From an uncultured Phycisphaerales bacterium (GTDB lineage Bacteria; Planctomycetota; Phycisphaerae; Phycisphaerales; SM1A02): a DNA stretch of 64,000 bases. Under the pieces are notes generated by a model. It was not told the DNA's origin. It did not search any database and worked only from the letters and a program-made list of their open reading frames with translations. Numbering within the stretch: position 1 is the first letter of the stretch; each line of letters begins with the position of its first letter. The stretch lies in NCBI GenBank assembly GCA_949373145.1, contig CASICI010000001.1, positions 24,337-88,336 of the forward strand. Direction: 5' to 3'. Made by a program: the position numbers and the translations under genes. Shown one piece after another: positions 41,001 to 46,346 of this stretch.

Positions 41001-41890
41001 TCCTCATTCAGGTGCTGCTTGCGGAAATCACTCTCGACGACGATGACGAATCCGGAATCACCGTCAACGACCGGGTTGGCGTCATTCCGATGCGGGCGGA
41101 CTTCGGGTTCATCGGAAGCATGCTCGGTGGATCGATCTCAGCACCCTTCGAGGTCTCCGCGAGGGATCTGAGTCTCACCCTCGCTGCGGTCGAGGCCCAG
41201 AGCCGTTTCCAGCTTCTCTCGAATCCCTCGATCACGGTGGCCAACAACGAAGAGGGCTACATTCAGGTCGGTGAGACGCTTCGACTGCCCGAAGCGGTTC
41301 AGACGTTCGAGCAGGGTACGCAGAACACCACCGTGACGCCCGAGGAGGTCGGTACCATTCTTCGGGTCACGCCCACGATCAACCCCGAGGGCTTCGTGCG
41401 AATGGTGATCGCTCCCGAGATCTCGAAGCTCAGTGATCAGCAACTTCAGATCTCGACCGACTTCAATTCTCCGATCATCAAACGGCGAACCGCCACCACG
41501 ACCGTGACCGTCCGTGACGGAAACACCGTCATCATCGGTGGTCTGATCCGCGGTGATTTCGAACGAACCGATCAGAAGATCCCCATCCTCGGAGACCTCC
41601 CGTTGATCGGTGGACTCTTTCGAAGTGAAGAGACTCGGGCCGTTCGCACTGAACTCGTCATCGTCCTGACTCCGCATGTGATCAAGGATCCGACCTCCCA
41701 GGTCTGGAAGGATCTGACGCAGCAGGCGATTCAGACGCTTCCGATTCCAGATGATTTCAAGAAGCAGATCGAGTCCGGCCGCCTTGATTCCTCCAGCGGC
41801 ATTCTCAATCAGAATTTCGAGATCGACGGTCTCGACCGGCTCGAAGGAACGCCACCCGAGAAGACCAGGGACGACCCGCATCGTGATTGA
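29057..41890 (+). CDS. gspD: Giant type II secretion secretin (GspD) with about 46 N-type ring domains
   Basis: A 4277-residue outer-membrane secretin, about six times the usual length, in one uninterrupted frame. Signal peptide: FPVTGTLCCALWFVGSSAAA. N0 domain: about residues 58-135 (VRFNFKDQTWDEIIDFFSR to LYLQKL). Residues 140 to about 3980 are N1-type domains of about 84 residues, each with a strand-turn core like DxRTNSLIV followed by an amphipathic helix ending QLD. I counted about 46 by eye. The C-domain (about 3980-4215) is canonical: QVLIQVLLAEITL, then GNTVIIGGLIRGDFERTDQK, then ELVIVLTPHVI. A short tail (to 4277) could bind a pilotin. It should form the outer-membrane gate of the T2SS with an exceptionally long periplasmic tube. 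The copies are well diverged in DNA and protein, so this is not an assembly duplication. Confidence 0.95.
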   Translation: MSDARFGWLARLFPVTGTLCCALWFVGSSAAASASSEVLQDETAETEVVETDGLDDSVEVRFNFKDQTWDEIIDFFSRSTGLPVVRETEVPQGTVTYIYPEPYPLPEALETLNILLQTQGVMVRRERDRLYLQKLSEMQRENIPTFVGKLPSEVTDDQVVTVLIPLVNATPSTIAEQLANLVASYGSVTALPRQNAVIVVETAAQIRRIQKIIDEIDREDVENLLEYIPVRHSTAVEMVKSLTSLMSERVVKYVVNAKGKQIKVEDEELPGLKITPDERTNAIIVKGTRARIDQLKETILLLDVPQGSVGGARMMRTVSVGRVAPQAAATKLREFYESVSEEMRPTVVALDDVDKITIVGDSVLVEDGITLLSDLDDLPGGSSSASGQSTELLAITHGTPASVIDAIKPMLGSRTSRNLLLLPGPDGASIIVTGSSAEISRVRGILDLIDRPSSVERAVEFLTIESSDPQRAIRRATAIYNSLHGESDPLYTMKIEFDQSTRGLTLTGGVIAIERFRKALTQAEAMIIAPRTVRQLSVTNVSPSAIEARMQSMAAKLLDPRDGTRFEAPRFESIDELGLLIVESDPDDLERITTLLAQLDVIDAGRRSMMIDLEVARAADVKTQLEAMIEAAPIVVSGRTMPAPTITEIEQINALRVLGDEETLAFIGRYAAQLDTIEMSDMPPMRFLQVRTADVQNLARSLTQGYAMRSAEERASKPVRIEPDLQTNSLVIIAHPEVFEEIASIVTQLNDVNRLDAEDREIRIFPLRVARAEELARTLDDMFPQPPLPRDSRGRPRPELQQPREVVVRADRQTNSIIVDAPTQRMAGFQKLVDQLDRTQLADESEIRTWKLLRSELDSVARTLTRIADSGGFGSTDAAGSASVMISTEPASGTLLVSGPPEIFAQIDEIITALEADDATPRTGLRFFRLQTARAMELEPLVREILSARLREEIPGGDAQVDGLLEVSSDRKTNMLIIQAPESVMPIAAEVIEQLDSGKGVLADPVVRVRALNFADPAIVAEALRETLPTVTSPVTGSPIEMRFVAARGSNALIMVGLTEDLDLIDAMIEPLDATPATDSVDAQTFELKHAEAREIAPIIERMLVDQINNDPRVLIERIRRSRGQVAGMPRIKVDSDPRTNSLVVSGPKQMVVLARSLIEKLDRPEDSAGRVQITFTPKNADPARLVPMIERVATAAGIGIGRPELELVAIPEAGTILVFGSQDDVTQVSQLLTELDARSAMPSVDLKIVEVTHADGAAIASTLQRLLSDRSRWPATLRNAIASGITVDAPTVSLENGTNRLLVTAPASLMPVADALIAQLDQPSDLTQKEVRVYPLMQAQAVEVAGALGSAMEALGAFTTGRERISIIAEPSSNSIVVTGSPNRQVEVAQLLTGFESGISSDGTSVRTILLKYARAEVVAPMVSKLIVSQKTQTNERVPSYMRRYMASLNEDSNPTVKVEADSRLNAVVVAGPASMLAVAQKAIEQLDVDPASDQSARRSVRVLTIANADADQLAESLRSLFADGEDGQQPPVIEVDLASNALLVRATTEQFDVITRVTRDVDDATMTGSREIRTIPIDGSRADADDVARLLERMLERGDGSKDGVEIIPLDELLRRYGTSTTPKTTPKTTPKTNSETTPDSESRSQAGLPGGRASLIAAVLLGSQETVEQKDASDSDVIIAVDPETNSLIVMGSPRAVERIQALATQAQDELPDAGTTVRTIPLPEGVSPTQLRNLVSQTLRSIRPSGGNAGDLARRVGVIADENARALVITASDADFETVASLIAAYARQPAAEELTLRSYSLENVSSRRAADGLSTLLRRGKRPEVEPAVRFTLDGRETSFDTRDVHVISDLATNSLMVLAPVEAFDFIDDYLKMLDQETSIAYSTIKTYEIRFAQANELSRTLDRIFSARVRGQRSTGTRLIEPEFVTDARTNSLIVTASADQFKEVEALLGTLDRETGLEKEPLTVLELAAARPSSISRVLDRVVIGDDQSIRASTMIVPDDEAGVLVVRATAPVLSEIRTLLSELDRGSAAEFPVRSIVLERADAGVVASVIQRFYDDRARIASGARGRKLKREVAVVGDSATSTLLISATEEEFDEVRDLVARLDSVEATKGLEFRVFPLKHARATEVNSILQEVFEPIMWMRREGRGSDDQVMTAVIEQMNAILVTGNGEIFDTVAQVFAAVDQPATQGTQQVVRVYTLRSGEVRVARDMVREALGVNTKWWNQEKSGNAVIEADTSSRVLIVAASEDDQALAKEVVDTLNEAVSIPEQSVTVLALEYAPAREVARTLLNFLRQQAETSGKPRSTVSISSSDSANTLLVSASKDETATIKDLVSRIDMPDSAGDRSIEILPLGRGEAVEIARLVTQQFPRRSGTPGVLVTADARTNSLIINAPKVEFAQVQALVEKLDGPPMREETLIRTFALDTADADQAMSVLKQALALDAEGRTTGATVKVEGSDDAAVEVIARIVSDTRSNSLVVAATSESFPVIEQLIERLEGAPSVASVEYRIIPLKHAEAREVTLNLDIVFRNRAGRDLAPSIDWTRDNQLVVGATPEQFEMIETILDQLDKPGAVARLTEFLPLEFAEAEKVQSALSYFYGPFAVGVDDPAKKNVQIAADLATNSLVISADANEWPGIKSLIEKLDSELYDSSLQLTVLALNYADARSVARAINGAFRGPIERKSQREQGRRQNDRGDRGDRDEPTAPTILVEAEEWVSAAPEEQTNTIVVSASRKNLEKIKGIIAQLDVADFMKLPPPRLIPVINGSPAQLADSLRELYAAGDNRGGATTRIIADDLSGTIIVRADDQEYAQILTLAEAIQQKADAHGLSVHVLALENADASNIVGSIRSAFTAQAQRTESPLSLEADLVSNSVVVACTGAMWSEIQDTIRQMDRMRPSGGQGVFIIELENVPAVEVLRVIESIGLDASSADGAAGRLVVEPVRATALEGRNALLVAANPADQETLVSIARSLDQTTPRDGETSRVALVPLKNLPASNVADTLRSLFDPNASEAGHPMAEALREQARRLKLVARDLGSPEADIDLTQPVRLVPNDESNLLVVVSSEGNVRAVEQLAGLLDRLPSSGAATVRLFPLENIGASEFLRIVRDLYAEGESLGDAPGGLVRGVPSGAVGQALMENMALTTDDRTNSVIAAGSEDGVAFIEVLVKRLDSEIGLGWVEARVLPLRFADAEEIAELIEEVLVDGSTELPAAVPLQNQAARLRVGGGASRRESEIFVPMARLVIRPDKGTNSLLVVGTPSNIGVIQGLLAMLDVEAAFPGALVRIYPVENASAARLAVVLEQLFESQIRAGTMREDDRVEIIPDERTNALVVSTTGRSFAILEQLLKTLDTSMPPDLREIKTIELVNASATRIASIVQRMMDARVDRLREVQPETAELERVLVLSDERTNALIVAAGEDTFETVSRLARDLDEAPDMMHGDIAVLPVETGAVDRLSQAIERLMERRYAELPGDVARGRRPLVIPDARTSSLLVAADPEDLSSIRGLISQLAEVPTNPAVGLHVLPIDRGDVDQLAGRLEGLMQDRSRSLGDGQSPSDQVSISADPVSRSVIVASNDENLAAVKDLLDALVRASAENAEMDDIEIITLTNQDAENVVELLEDMYVEDENRRRGEVVIRVSSEERLNAVVVSAPTDDRKAIRRLVTQLDETKPSQVVEIKYIALGAANAVETVSLIENVLSGNTLAGGRGSEQSTVIRYLQKIDGDIGEGIEVKTEVSSAIRESISLTPDVRTNTIVVRAPRDAMQLIDSMIRDLDSSTTGNQDIRVFRLANADAEAMADILGDLFNLQQQGDLYVLKPRDSGQAEAEGVEDASALGTDLTLVPDQRQSLSITVDNRTNALLVSGTPTYLELVAGVVEKLDAEKANERDTFVYPLRNAQASEIARVVGEFVAEDQRKLIETLGSDQLPSASRLLEREVTIVGDEKSNSVLVNASPRYREKVMDIIRELDIDPPQVLIQVLLAEITLDDDDESGITVNDRVGVIPMRADFGFIGSMLGGSISAPFEVSARDLSLTLAAVEAQSRFQLLSNPSITVANNEEGYIQVGETLRLPEAVQTFEQGTQNTTVTPEEVGTILRVTPTINPEGFVRMVIAPEISKLSDQQLQISTDFNSPIIKRRTATTTVTVRDGNTVIIGGLIRGDFERTDQKIPILGDLPLIGGLFRSEETRAVRTELVIVLTPHVIKDPTSQVWKDLTQQAIQTLPIPDDFKKQIESGRLDSSSGILNQNFEIDGLDRLEGTPPEKTRDDPHRD
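29480..40995 (+). repeat. Protein-level tandem array of secretin N-type domains
   Basis: The recurring cores read, for example, DERTNAIIV (copy 2), DRQTNSIIV, DPRTNSLVV, DARTNSLIV (twice), DERTNALVV, DNRTNALLV and, last, DEKSNSVLV, each followed about 15 residues later by a helix ending in LD. Between cores, another helix carries A-E-VA-L/I and a strand such as FPLKHA or LPLRFA. Spacing is about 80-100 residues. Roughly a quarter of copies have a degenerate core (for instance DDEAGVLVV, PEAGTILVF). DNA identity between copies is too low to see as nucleotide repeats, so the expansion is old. Confidence 0.9.
33926..33961 (+). repeat. Three exact 12-bp units in the secretin gene
   Basis: ACTCCGAAGACG occurs three times in succession, in frame, encoding Thr-Pro-Lys-Thr units (near residues 1624-1635), followed by a Ser/Thr/Glu-rich stretch and RSQAGLPGGRA. 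This is the only low-complexity linker in the domain array that I see at nucleotide level and may be a flexible break between two blocks of ring domains. Confidence 0.9.
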
Positions 41891-42422
41891 TCAACGTAGA
41901 AAGATCGGATCCGTCATGGTGTGGTGCTTCGCGGCCTGCAGCCTGCTGGGGTGTCAGTCGGAAAAGACGATGACCCGGACGGGTGATCCGCTTCCACCTC
42001 TTCCGGTGGCGGGTCGAGCCACCCCGGCTGATTCCGTGGTTTCCGACATCGTGGTCCTCGCCCCGTATTCTCTGAGCGATCTCGATGGAAACGGACTCGC
42101 GTCTGAATTTCCCATCGCGATCTACTTGTACGCCTCGCCGTTCCCGCTTCCGTTCTGGCAGCCCGGAAACATCGCGGTCGAACTCTTCGATGAGACCGCC
42201 GAAGGCGAACGCCCGCTTCTCGATCGGAGATTCACCTCCGACGAGCTTGAAGGATTGAAGCAGTCCAACGTGGTGGGGGAGTTCTATGCCCTGCAGCTGA
42301 CACTGTCCGATGACGAACTTCGACAGTTGTCCACTGGCGGTGCCGGCTATCGAGTGAGCTTCCAGTCCCTGCGTGATGATTCGAAAGTCACGTCTTCGGT
42401 GAAGCGAATCAACGTTCGCTGA
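41883..42422 (+). CDS. Small lipoprotein encoded directly after the secretin
   Basis: A 179-residue protein with a GTG start that overlaps the secretin stop by 8 bases. The N terminus is basic then hydrophobic and ends CSLLGC-QSE, a good lipobox with the lipidated Cys at residue 24. A Pro-rich segment follows (GDPLPPLPVAGRATPA), then a beta-rich domain (DIVVLAPYSLSDLDGNGLA, FPIAIYLYASPFPLPFW, NIAVELFDE, YRVSFQSLRDD). I recognise no family with certainty. Tight coupling to the secretin and its lipoprotein nature make a pilotin-like or secretin-associated role plausible, but this is inference. The operon terminates just after it. Confidence 0.75.
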   Translation: MIDQRRKIGSVMVWCFAACSLLGCQSEKTMTRTGDPLPPLPVAGRATPADSVVSDIVVLAPYSLSDLDGNGLASEFPIAIYLYASPFPLPFWQPGNIAVELFDETAEGERPLLDRRFTSDELEGLKQSNVVGEFYALQLTLSDDELRQLSTGGAGYRVSFQSLRDDSKVTSSVKRINVR

Positions 42423-42463
42423 ACGCCTGGTTCGAACGTCGCACGCGGACAAGGCGGATTCAA

Positions 42464-42504
42464 CACAAGACGAGGACCGCATGAAGCGGTCCTCGTCTCT
42501 TGTG
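42464..42504 (+). terminator. Strong hairpin between the secretion operon and tRNA-Gln, probably bidirectional
   Basis: A 12-bp perfect stem (GACGAGGACCGC with its complement) with a 5-base loop, extended by CACAA/TTGTG across a 2-base bulge. It lies 42 bases after the lipoprotein stop on the plus strand and just 3' of tRNA-Gln on the minus strand. No long T run follows on either side, so efficiency is uncertain. Confidence 0.7.
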
Positions 42505-42508
42505 TGAA

Positions 42509-42579
42509 CTGGGGATCCAAGATTTGAACTTGGACTGAGGGAATCAGAAACCCTAGTGCTACCGTTACACCAATCCCCA
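42509..42579 (-). tRNA. tRNA-Gln (anticodon CUG)
   Basis: On the minus strand a 71-base cloverleaf folds cleanly: acceptor TGGGGAT paired with ATCCCCA, D-loop TAACGGTAG closed by GTG/CAC, anticodon loop TTCTGAT with CUG at positions 34-36, a 4-base variable region, and T-arm CCAAG-TTCAAAT-CTTGG. The discriminator base is G. The acceptor starts U1, as in other Gln tRNAs. The last anticodon-stem pair is a U-U mismatch. CCA is not encoded. Confidence 0.95.
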
Positions 42580-42594
42580 TTCGGGTGAGAAAGA

Positions 42595-42622
42595 AGTATA
42601 GAAAACGTTCCGAGTTCAGCAA
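42595..42622 (-). promoter_or_regulatory. Sigma70-type promoter for tRNA-Gln
   Basis: On the minus strand TTGCTG, 16 bases, TATACT, with the -10 ending 16 bases before the tRNA 5' end. Both hexamers are close to consensus and the stretch is AT-richer than its surroundings. Confidence 0.6.
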
Positions 42623-42671
42623 GTGCTTTTTCGCTGGAACGAGGTTTGTCCGTCAAGAACGGCCTGCCTGC

Positions 42672-43490
42672 TCAGGAAAGCAGCTTTTTCAATGCGTCCC
42701 CTGGATCATCGCACCGCATGAGGTGCTCACCCACGAGCACGATTCGAACCCCGGAGTCACGAAGGCCCTTCAGGTCCCCGGGGGTTCTGATCCCTGATTC
42801 CGAGACCACACCGTTTCTCTCGAGGTTTTTCGCCACGTCCATCGTGAGGAGTTCCCTCGTCCGGCTCAGATCGGTCTTCATGCGAGCCAGGTCCCGGTTG
42901 TTGATTCCGAGAAGAAGTTCGGGATCACCGGCAAAGTCGTTGAGACGAAGCACCCGCTCCAGGTTCTCTTCGGCATGCAGCTCGATCAGAACCGAAAGTC
43001 CGAGTTCCCGAGCCTCGTCCCGGCAACGTCTCATCATGTCGTCGTCGAGGCATTCGGCGATCAAAAGAATGGCATCAGCACCCCACACTCTGGCTTCGAT
43101 CACCTGATAGGGATCGATGATGAATTCCTTGCGAAGAACGGGCAGGGAGGTGGCGGCTCGGACCATCCTCAGATACTCGAGACGACCTCCGAATCCCGGT
43201 CCATCGGTGAGACAGGAAATCGCCTTGGCGCCGGCTTCTTGGTACCTTTTGGCGATGTCGACCGGATCGAAATCCTCGCGAATCACACCTGCTGACGGGC
43301 TCTTTCGCTTGATCTCCGCGATCACGTTCGTCTCGTGGGCACTTGGTTCCGCGCGAAGTGCGGCGGCGAAGCCTCGGATGGGTGGAGCATCTGCAAGTTC
43401 GGCCTCGAGTTCCGTGCGCGGATGCGCCGCCATCGTTTCGGCGACCTCCAGTTCCTTGCGTGCGACGATGTCATCGAGAATGGTCTTCAA
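42672..43490 (-). CDS. trpC: Indole-3-glycerol phosphate synthase
   Basis: A 272-residue TIM-barrel enzyme that closes 1-(2-carboxyphenylamino)-1-deoxyribulose-5-phosphate into indole-3-glycerol phosphate in tryptophan synthesis. Landmarks in order are NVIAEIKRKSPSAG, AKAISCLTDGPGFGG, LPVLRKEFIIDPYQV, GADAILLIAECL, LGINNRDL, NGVVSESGIRTPGD and VLVGEHLM; the catalytic Lys and Glu residues of the KRKSPS, LRKEF and SESGI motifs are all present. Length is standard for a stand-alone enzyme. It is not in a trp operon; upstream on the other strand is a CPBP protease gene whose start overlaps by about 11 bases. Confidence 0.97.
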   Translation of the reverse strand: MKTILDDIVARKELEVAETMAAHPRTELEAELADAPPIRGFAAALRAEPSAHETNVIAEIKRKSPSAGVIREDFDPVDIAKRYQEAGAKAISCLTDGPGFGGRLEYLRMVRAATSLPVLRKEFIIDPYQVIEARVWGADAILLIAECLDDDMMRRCRDEARELGLSVLIELHAEENLERVLRLNDFAGDPELLLGINNRDLARMKTDLSRTRELLTMDVAKNLERNGVVSESGIRTPGDLKGLRDSGVRIVLVGEHLMRCDDPGDALKKLLS

Positions 43491-44481
43491 CTGTACGCGT
43501 CCCTTTCAAGGGGTGCTGGTCGGCATGGTCGTCCTCTGTCTCTCCGTTATAGCCTCCGCGCAGGAGGTCGCGCCAGCCGAAGTCGCTTCAGCCGAGATCA
43601 CGCCCACGGATGTCATCGAGGCCGCACCACCGGTCGATCCCGTGGCGACCGGCCTCACGTCATTTCTGATGTTTTCGATCGTCGGTGTGGCGTTGGTGCT
43701 CGTGGTCTACGTCGTTCGTCGACGTTCCTGGCGATTGGATCCTCAGATCGGCCCGATCTGGGCGTCGCGGCCCGATGTCCTTCTCGGTGGATGGATCCTG
43801 CTTCTTCTGGCCACCCCCGTGGCCGGCTGGCTTTCATTGAACTTTCTGCCGGCGAGTACCGAACTGCAGGAACAGGCGTATGCGATGCTGGCCAGCTACA
43901 CCGTTCAGGCGCTGGTGATCATGGTGCTGCTGATCGAACGCAGGCATGCCCTGAATGAACGCACGTCCGATCCCCGGATGCGATCGGTGTCGAAAAAGTT
44001 CTCTCTGGGCCTCGGACTCTGCGTCTTCTTCTTCGCGATCACCGTGGCCATGTCCGCCGGAAAGATCGTCGGAATGCTTCAATCGCTTCTGGTGCAGATC
44101 GAACCGGAGCAGCTTTCACATGACACCCTGAAAGCCATGAATGACGCACCATCCGACCCCTGGTCGATCGTGATCATCGTGCTCGTGGTGCTCATCACCC
44201 CCCTGATCGAGGAATTCGCCTATCGAGGTCTTCTTCAGCAGGGGTTTCGGAAGCTGGGATCGGGTCGTTCCAGTGCCATCTTCCTGACGTCGATGCTTTT
44301 CGTGTTCATGCACATTCCCGTCATCCCAGGTGCGTCGATGGCCTCCGCGGCGACCACGCTTCTGGTTCTTTCGCTCTGTCTGGGATGGGTCTACGAGCGC
44401 ACCGGCCGCCTGCTGGCACCGGTTCTGGTGCACGCCTTGTTCAATGGATCCAACCTGCTGCTCTTCCATTTCGGCGGCTGA
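43480..44481 (+). CDS. CPBP family intramembrane glutamic protease
   Basis: A 333-residue polytopic membrane protein. The N terminus has a hydrophobic segment ending VIASAQE, likely a signal peptide, then an Ala/Glu/Pro-rich linker and about seven membrane spans. The protease motifs are intact: EEFAYRG (EExxxR) after VLITPLI, FMHIPV (FxxxH) and HALFNGSN (HxxxB). The family includes prenyl-protein CAAX proteases and bacteriocin-immunity-type proteins; the substrate here is unknown. The start is uncertain: ATG at 43480 overlaps the divergent trpC start by 11 bases, and a GTG about 30 bases further in would give a shorter signal peptide. It precedes trpS by 26 bases. Confidence 0.85.
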   Translation: MVFNCTRPFQGVLVGMVVLCLSVIASAQEVAPAEVASAEITPTDVIEAAPPVDPVATGLTSFLMFSIVGVALVLVVYVVRRRSWRLDPQIGPIWASRPDVLLGGWILLLLATPVAGWLSLNFLPASTELQEQAYAMLASYTVQALVIMVLLIERRHALNERTSDPRMRSVSKKFSLGLGLCVFFFAITVAMSAGKIVGMLQSLLVQIEPEQLSHDTLKAMNDAPSDPWSIVIIVLVVLITPLIEEFAYRGLLQQGFRKLGSGRSSAIFLTSMLFVFMHIPVIPGASMASAATTLLVLSLCLGWVYERTGRLLAPVLVHALFNGSNLLLFHFGG

Positions 44482-44507
44482 ACCGCTCTCGTGTTACATT
44501 CGAGACA

Positions 44508-45575
44508 TGTCGAGCGCACCCAATCAAACGCAGCGAATTCTCACCGGCGACACCCCGACCGGAAAACTTCATCTCGGTCACTGGGTGGGATCCGTCGAGC
44601 GTCGTGTCGAACTTCAGAGTTCCCACGACTGCTTCTTCATCCTGGCCAACATGCACGCCTTCACGACCCGGGCCGACCAGCCCCAGGCGATTCGTGAAGA
44701 CACGTTGGGAATCGTCCGTGATCTGCTCTGCATGGGCATCGATCCTGAAGGCGCCTCCATCTTCCTTCAGAGTGAAGTGCCCGCGATCGCCGAACTGACC
44801 TTTCTGTTCTCGATGCTTCTCCCCTTCAATCGCGTGATGCGCAACCCCACGCTCAAGGACGAGATCAAGGTCAAGGGCCTCGGCGAGAACTATCCGTTCG
44901 GCTTCCCGCTCTACGCGGTGGGCCAGACCGCGGACATCCTCGCGTTTCGACCGGTCGGCGTTCCCGTCGGTGAGGATCAGGTCCCGCATCTCGAACTGAC
45001 GCGCGAGGTCGCCAGACGTTTCAATCAGAAATACTGCGGTGTCGGTGACAAGATCGATGATCATGATCACGTCGCCGAAGGGGGCGTCTTTCCCGTTCCC
45101 CTTGCCGATGTCGGCAAGGTCGGTCGTTGGTCGGGATCGACGGCCAGAACAAGATGTCGAAGTCGCTCAACAACGCGATCTACATCAGTGACACCGCCAA
45201 GCAGGTTCAGAAGAAGGTCAACAAGATCTTCACCGGTCGCCAGAGTCCGACCGAACACGGTGATCCCGAGAACATCCTGATGCAGTACTGCGAGATCTTC
45301 ATTCCCGATGCGGATCGGGTCGCCGAGATCAAGCGAAGTACGCCGCCGGTGACGACATCGGCGATGGGCACATCAAGCAGGAGCTGGGTGCGTGCATCAA
45401 CGAACTTCTCGATCCCATGCGCGAGCGTCGGCTCAAATATGAGAACGACGACGACGTGATCGATGTGCTTCGTGAAGGCACGCGTCGTGCGAACGCCGTC
45501 ACCGAGGACACGCTCGCGCTCGCGAAGGAAGCTTCCGGGCTTGGTTTCTTCAAACGGACTCTGACGCTCGACTGA
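44508..45575 (+). CDS. trpS: Tryptophanyl-tRNA synthetase, two frame breaks
   Basis: Class I aminoacyl-tRNA synthetase that charges tRNA-Trp, about 355 residues when joined (E. coli 334). The first frame carries ILTGDTPTGKLHLGHWVGS (the HIGH-type motif), the Trp-pocket segment FILANMHAFTT and YAVGQTADILAF. The second carries IDGQNKMSKSLNNAIY (KMSKS). The third carries GDGHIKQELGACINELLDPM and ends FFKRTLTLD. The changes lie near 45120 and near 45340. The gene is normally essential and no second copy is visible, so the breaks are most likely consensus errors. The following hydrolase starts one base after the stop. Confidence 0.95.
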
Positions 45576-46337
45576 ATGTCCATCACCTCAGACCATCTGG
45601 ATTTCATCGATGAAGGGAACGGACCGTCCACGGTCGTTCTTCTTCACGGCTGGTGTTGTCGAACCGGCGATTTCGCCGCGCAGGTGAACACCCTTTCCTC
45701 CGGCCATCGCGTGGTGGCCATCGACTGGGAGGATCGGATGCGGGCTCGTGGATCCGACCGATCATTCGATGGGATCTGCAGGGACATCGTCGACCTGCTC
45801 GCGGAGATCGACGTTCGGAATCCCGTCGTGTGCGGGCACAGCATGGGGGGCTATCTGGCATCGCAGCTGGTGACCACGTACGGAATGGACGCCCGTGCCG
45901 TCCTCTGTCTGGATACCACCATGCCGGTCACCGATCCCGTGAAGACCGCGTTCGGGGCATGGATCGATCAGTTGACGCCGGAGAACCTGGTTCAGTTCTA
46001 TCGCACCACCGGATCGATGCACTTCTTCAAGCCCAACGAGATCAGTGACACCAGTCGATCGATCATGGCCGGGATGATGTCACGTCCGCTTGATGAGGCA
46101 CGTGATCTTCTCGCGCAGGTCTGCGCGCCGGAGTTCGTCCAGGACTACGCTTCGCTGACCACGTCTTTTCACTACGTGTCGTCCGGACTGAACCCGGTCT
46201 CGACCGAATCGGTGATCACCGATCTGATTCCGCATGCGACCTACGAGCGGCTTGAAGAAAGCGGTCACTTCATGACGATCTTCCATCCCGATCGAATCAC
46301 CGGGATCATCACCGGGATCATCGCCGGGTCGCTGTGA
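45576..46337 (+). CDS. Alpha/beta hydrolase
   Basis: A 253-residue alpha/beta-hydrolase-fold protein. The oxyanion-hole motif LLHGWCC follows the second strand, the nucleophile elbow is GHSMGGY (Ser near residue 90), and the catalytic His lies in EESGHFMTIFHPD near the C terminus; an Asp in the preceding strand is likely the acid. No signal peptide is seen. Overall resemblance is to esterases and haloalkane- or menaquinone-type hydrolases, but the substrate cannot be told. The ATG directly abuts the trpS stop, suggesting one transcript with trpS. Confidence 0.85.
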   Translation: MSITSDHLDFIDEGNGPSTVVLLHGWCCRTGDFAAQVNTLSSGHRVVAIDWEDRMRARGSDRSFDGICRDIVDLLAEIDVRNPVVCGHSMGGYLASQLVTTYGMDARAVLCLDTTMPVTDPVKTAFGAWIDQLTPENLVQFYRTTGSMHFFKPNEISDTSRSIMAGMMSRPLDEARDLLAQVCAPEFVQDYASLTTSFHYVSSGLNPVSTESVITDLIPHATYERLEESGHFMTIFHPDRITGIITGIIAGSL

Positions 46338-46346
46338 TCCTCGGCC

